This document shows, in pieces, positions 58,416-64,000 of a stretch of 64,000 bases of DNA; the stretch's first letter is position 1; the number at the start of each line of letters is the position of its first letter. Where the stretch lies: NCBI GenBank assembly GCA_029224185.1, contig CM055205.1, forward strand, positions 3,209,144-3,273,143, in the 5' to 3' direction. The position numbers were made by a program, and so were the translations under genes. This DNA is from Karalla daura (lineage: Eukaryota; Chordata; Actinopteri; Chaetodontiformes; Leiognathidae). The notes below the pieces were generated by a model. The model saw only the letters and a list, made by a program, of their open reading frames with translations, was not told the origin of the DNA and searched no databases.

Positions 58416-61400
58416 TGCACCCTGGCGAGGATCAATCGATTAATATGCGGCCTGCCCTGAGGTGGGGGACCCCTCCTCCCCCTCCTCCTCCTCCTCCTCC
58501 TCCTCCAGGGCCGGGCGACGGCGTAAAACAAGCAGCGCGCTGCGTGTAAATGCCGCTTGACCTTTCGGCTCGGACGACACCGAGCAGGCGCGGAGTGGCA
58601 AGGAGGACGGGCTCGCCGCGGCGGACACACGACGGCGTGCCGGCGTATTAGATAACCACGAGGATTATTCAGATGAGGAGGAGGCTCGTTTGCATCGCAG
58701 ATGAGGGCGGCGTTTAAGGCAGAGCGGCGTGCCCTTCAAAACGACTTCCCGGGTTACACGGCGCGTTGAAACAGTTATAAGGCGGGAAGTGCGGTGCATG
58801 AACAAGTCAGCACTTCCGCAGAGCGTCACTATCACACTAGTTACCCCCCCCCACACACACACACACACACACGCACACACACCACTCCTCTCTCCCTCAG
58901 ACACAGCAGACTGTGTCATGATCATTTCACGGACGGTTTTGTCGGGGAATTCAACATGTGACTCGTTCGTTCCCGTCGCTGTGTGCCCCCCCCCCCCCCC
59001 CCCGCAGGTTAACCGGCTTAAAGGAATCGATGAGGCCTCGTGATGAACTGTGGGGAGACGAGCGCGGCCTCGTGGCACGGGCAGACGTGGCGTCATGCGA
59101 GGAGTCCTGAGCCCTGCAGGGGTCGAGCAGCTCGAGCAGACTGACATCGAAGACCGTTCTGTCCTGAGCTTTGGTCCACGTCGGGCTGTCCCAGTGCTGT
59201 CAACCCGTATGCCGGACAAACGTCAGTGGGTATGCTCCTCGTGTTCCACCCAGAACAGCTCCAGAGGTCTAGATGCTGCGAAATGAGATCTCATTCTCAT
59301 CAACCTCATCATGTGACCTTTTCAACATGTGAATAACACCAATTCTGCACAAATGTTACGTGATGCATAGCTTCTGTTCAGAGGTGAAAATATAAAGCGG
59401 AAAAAACCCCTCTGTGCTTCTTTCATTCCTCCAGTCGATGAGAATTAATAAGCCGGTCGTTAAGGAACCGGACCTATGAGCGATATCAATAATGGAACGG
59501 GAATCACTAAACTCTCCTCGATTCCCACAAGGAATGTCACGATTAGTTGATTTCACACCGCAGGCTTAAAGCCATGATTAATTCATCGTAACATTTCCCC
59601 GATACCGTCACACAGGATCGCGCGGGAACTTCATAGGCAGTTCAGCAGAGGCACTGCTGGGTTGGAAAGTATGGCCGGGGAGGAGTCATTCCCTCCAAAC
59701 AAAAGAACTCTCTTTTGTCTGCAGAAAAAATGGCCGAGGTGTCCTGGCGGATTATGGAGCGCCAGCCTACCGAAAAAATCCAAAAAGACAAATGCAGTGG
59801 AAAAAAAACAAACCTTTTGTGCGATTTTATGCATTCATGTGTTATGAGCGCACCAGAATCATGGTGATCACAATATCGTGATGTGATGAATATTGTGAAT
59901 TCTCTGACAGTAGCTGCATCATTTCCGCATCCTTACTCATTGTAGAATTTGGAGCAGGCCTGCTCTGTATGGGGTGGGCTGCTAATACCTCCGCATCATC
60001 AGAGGATGAACGTGCGTGGATGGTAAGATATCCTGGCCGGGGGAACGGGTGTGAAGTGGGGTGTGTGAAACTAACGCTGAGACGAACTGTACTGACTGTG
60101 AGGGACTGGAGAGCTGCACCAGGGCGTATTCCTACAGCATGCGTGCCGGAGGTAGGCCCCGGCAACGTGGAGGAGGTGCAAAGCGGGCTGGAGGGATGAA
60201 CTGGAGCGAATCGATCTGAACTGAACCGCAGCTCCGCAGCCCCGGCAGCAACAGGAGAGGCCGTCTCCTCCCGCCGCACCGCTCCACGTCGGGGTTCAGT
60301 CCACGCCCCTCCTGACGTGACGTTCAAAACGCATTAGCAGCACAGCGAGCATGAGCAGACCGTGTTTCGCTGTCGGAAAAGCGGGTGGACGCCGGATCCA
60401 AAAAAAACCCCCCCCAGCAAAATCACAATTCTGAAATGCTGATATCCCGGAACCCCCGGTTCACCTGGCGCAGGCTTGTGGTGGGCGCCTGACACCTTTG
60501 CTATTCTAATTCAAGCGCCGTGTCAAGACAGCGGTACCAGAGCCTCCTATAGAGGTGCACTTCAAACATTCTGCGGACAGCCTGTGCTGCAGCTTCAAGT
60601 CTTCAAGTAACGAACAAACCCCTCCACGCTTGAGAATTCAATCCCTGCCGCTGGAATCCTCCTCCCTCTCTCTCTCTCTCTCTCCCTCTCCCTCTCTCTC
60701 TCTCTCCCTCTCTCTGTTTTGTTTTCCGCGCACCACGCCCGACGCCCTCCCCGCGCCCTGTCATCAGCGACAGCCCCTCATCGGGCTAATGAAGCATCGC
60801 AAACGCGCTGATGCAATTTTTACATAAGGCGCGCGGCAGTAAATCAGTATTCCAGTTAGGTTCAGCCTTCCACCGAACAAGATATCTTTCATTCATTATT
60901 GATGTTGTGTGAGAGGAGCTTTCCCCCGAAGGCACACTGGGATTCTCATAGCCAGACTCAGCATCAAAGGCCTCTCTATAATCTTGTCTTCTCTTTTCCC
61001 ACCCCTCCACTCCCCGACTCTCCACATTACATGGTCCATCTTACTCATTTGCCGCTTCCCCTCGCCATATGTGTTTAATTATGCTATCACTCGGAGGAGA
61101 TGGCGGGGGCGAGTAGCGCGGCGTCTCCCGTCCGTGACGTCCCCATTCAGAGCGCGATCTCGGCGTTTATGAGAGGACCGCGACGTGGCTTCGTCCCGGC
61201 GTTGCCCGGGCTGATTTGGAGCGCGGCGACAGACCACGAGCCACATGGCTGTTGTGTCGCGCAGGCTTCCGCCGGATGCTAGCTGGTATAGCGAATTAGC
61301 GATACGCCGTGCCCAGTTTTGGAGGACATCTCCTCTGAATGGGCTTTTTCTTTATTTTTTTTTTTTTTTCAAAAGCATTTTTAATCAGAAGCGGTCCATT

Positions 61401-64000
61401 CAAAATGCAACTTTGCTTTCGTTCCATTTTTTTTTATATAAAGAATTAAGAGCCTGAATTGAGCTGGAAAATGTGATGAAAGGGTCGACCTGAAAAACTT
61501 GTATCTCCTGAACAACAACTGAGCTGAAATTGTCCTACTGAAAACTGCAGAAGTCCTTATGAATCCCAGCGTCATGTTCACAACAGCAGCAGCGCAACCA
61601 TTAGTATCACACGCTATGAAGCATTCTTTTATCTATACAATTTGTATTTCTTTTTCGTATTTCTTTTTTTTTTTTTGAATCAGTGGCAATGATTCATTTT
61701 GGGGTTCGGGAGTGGAGCTGCTCAAAGCCTGAAGATTTCTGTCCTTCCATAACCATAGCCATAATAGCCATCCTGCATCCTGCGTCCTGTGAGTGCTCCA
61801 TGGTTACAGTCTTCACTCTGCACAGCCATGATGGCGCAGGGGATGGAAAACAAAACGATAATGGCACTGGGTAGAAAACAGTTACGGAACTGTTCTTGAA
61901 CCTGGCCTTGCTCGAGACATGAGCGGCGCTGGGGAAAGAGCGTCCTGTCCTACCTTTTTGGTTGAACCCTTTTGCTACATTCAGTTTTCTTCATTTAGTT
62001 TGACCAATACTGGATGATTGGTCCGGTAAACATGTGCATGTTTGCCCTTGAAACTGAATTATGGTAGCAGAACTCGTCCCAGTGCTTTTGGTTCTGCTGC
62101 GTGTCTAGGTAAGGAGACCACTTGAATCAGACTGAATTAAATGTGGTGCCAACACAGCCTGCCAACAGACTCTCCAGTTGTGTCTGCGTCGCTACGATGA
62201 TGCTACTACATCACACAAAATTGACATGCATCCTCCCCTGAATGGCGCAGGGGGAGGACTGTGGGTCCACGCTCACTGGCAACCTCGTCATTTCCCAACA
62301 TGTCATGTCGAGACTGAAAAAAGTTCACAACAAACTCTTTACAATGGTGTCACAAACCAGGCAAGCCATTCTTCTCCTCAAACATTGAACAGACATTGAC
62401 AGACAAGCTCATTTTGGGGCTGAGGTCCCCAAAGCAGGGCTCGGGCCCTGGGTCTCCAACTACTTCCACTCTTCTCACGCACTACACAGATTCATCTTTC
62501 GAGGATGCAGTCGGTCTCTCTCTGACATCGTATCAGCCCCCCCCCCGACACTTGGGCTCCTCCTCTTCATCTCAAGGAGGGGATCATGTTAAGTGTGGGG
62601 CGGGCAGGGCCTGTCACCCCGCACACAGTCATCCCCTTGTCCCAATGCCACTGCAATTCAGCACACGCGAGTGACGGGAGAGGTGGACGTTTAAGTGGAT
62701 AGCCCGGGAAACCATGGGAGGCCGTATGTACTCTATAAAGCAACCTGTATACGGCCCCGGAGACGGTCTGATCCAGCCCCCGGGGGTACAAAAACAGCAA
62801 CCGTGAAATACAGAAGGAAAAATCTCTCTAGTCTAGCAATGTCTTTTTCCAGTGATAGGGGAAAATCACATAAAATGCACTGAGGTGATGTTGTTGTGAC
62901 AAGTCAGGAAAATCAAAGCGAAGAATGTTACGTTTTCTTCGAAAGATGAAAAAGGGTCTTAAAAAAGAGGGGGAGAACAAGTATCCTCTTATTTGTTCAA
63001 ACTATGGGGGGTGAGGGCGAGACCTGAGCAGTGCTGCAAATGTTGAGGGATGTGAATAAAATGAAGGCTTTGGACTGGAATATTTGTAAGCAGTCATCTG
63101 ACTGAATGAAATAGATCTTGGCTAACCTATATTTTAACTTCTGTGCTGTTAAGTCTGTGTCATGATCTAATATATGTACATTGTGGTAACCCTAGTCTTG
63201 CTCTCCCGCCTTAACCCCGATATTTTTTCACACGTTTTCATTGATTGCCTAGCTTCGCTCGATACCTGATCTGAACAAAACGCTGATACGCGAAGCTCAG
63301 CCCCACCGCATCTAGACTCTGTGACGAATCGAACGAACCACAAGCTGGGAGCCCCGAGAACGGAGCGTCGCCGTAACCCTAATGTGCACTCTGCCAGAAC
63401 GTACGGCAGATTAGGATGCAGCGCTCATCCCTCACGCCCGCTCGACTCATCTGAGGCCTGTGCTCCCTGACAGCGCGGCGAGGAAGATCCTAGCGCCGCA
63501 ATAAGGTTGAATCTGTTTTTTTTCTTTTTTAAAGAGGCCCGAGTTTCATCCTCCTCGAGACCGAGATGGGATGAGACAGAGAGGCGTCGACGGTGTCTTT
63601 GAAACTTGGTCTCTTGACTACAGCGGGCTGCCCTTCAGAATGTCACCCGGTGCCGTGATAGATCTCTTTTATCCCTGAGAGCATTTTGCCACCTACTGAC
63701 TGATAGTGGTAATCACATGACTAATCCCATCTTCACATGCACCTCTCCATCCCGCTCTGGGGGGATGCGGACGCGGGAGGCTGATGTTCCAAATCAGATT
63801 TTCCATCATGGGCAACGTCAGCGACGGCAAATGCGAGGCGCCAGTTTTACGTTTCAGCACAAATATGTGACTGTTGAGCACTGGGAAGGGGGAAGAGGGG
63901 GGGGGGACCACTAACCACACATCTGAATAATGTAAATAATGAGAAAACAGATATATATGGAATAATTAAAAGCTTTGATTTGGACACAACGTTCCACATG
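58416..64000. other. Non-coding stretch to the window end
   Basis: CTC repeat 58467-58507, CA repeat 58852-58884, C run of 17 at 58987-59003, CT repeat 60662-60717 and a T run 61355-61369. Positions 62880-63190 are AT-richer. No exon, RNA gene or larger mobile element recognised. Confidence 0.4.

Overview
The window looks like genomic DNA from a teleost fish, probably a percomorph. The composition is vertebrate-like: CpG-containing, crowded with di-, tri- and tetranucleotide microsatellites, with long poly-G and poly-C runs and 3'-end fragments of LINE and DNA-transposon families that I know from teleost genomes. Almost all of it is non-coding. There is no bacterial-style gene organisation, no operon and no CRISPR array.

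The one convincing coding feature is on the minus strand: a single exon spanning 21836-21440. It carries about 204 bases of 5' leader and 64 codons (21632-21440), bounded by a good splice acceptor and a good donor. The 64-residue product aligns almost without gaps to the isoform-1 A (AF-1) domain of retinoic acid receptor beta. Shared features are the M-x-T-x-S-x-A-x-P start, M-x-x-Y, the YPxLFPxxI core and the terminal STPSP. The phase-1 exit is the one expected for joining the common RAR exon (x-IETQS...). I therefore read the window as part of a large rarb gene transcribed right to left. Positions 1-21439 would be the intron after this exon. Positions 21837-64000 would be upstream intron or intergenic DNA. 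No DNA-binding-domain or ligand-binding-domain exon was recognised, so the rest of the gene should lie beyond position 1. Zebrafish lack rarb and other teleosts keep it, which fits a percomorph.

The regulatory content fits an auto-regulated receptor locus. A perfect DR5 retinoic-acid response element (GGTTCA-N5-AGTTCA, the classical beta-RARE form) lies at 9446-9430 on the gene's strand, about 12 kb downstream of the isoform-1 exon and followed by a TATA-like motif. This is where an RARb2-type (P2) promoter could sit, although I could not recognise a beta2 first exon beside it. A second perfect DR5 lies at 50480-50496 and a perfect DR2 at 1185-1198. The leader of the isoform-1 exon holds two upstream AUGs.

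The rest is repeats and unique non-coding sequence. It includes a degenerate PIF/Harbinger-like element (38627 to about 40230) swollen by a 9-bp minisatellite, and a MITE-like element at 48856-49205 with a partial relative at 34909-34964. A 280-bp segment is duplicated at 30275 and 32429, and there are several LINE 3'-end fragments. Three clean hairpins (18625, 48214, 56090) are unexplained. Long simple repeats include TCTA at 17768-18170, GGAGA at 56979-57294 and GGCTC/GGCATC at 2673-2925. Several unique stretches could be conserved enhancers, but only a cross-species alignment can show that.
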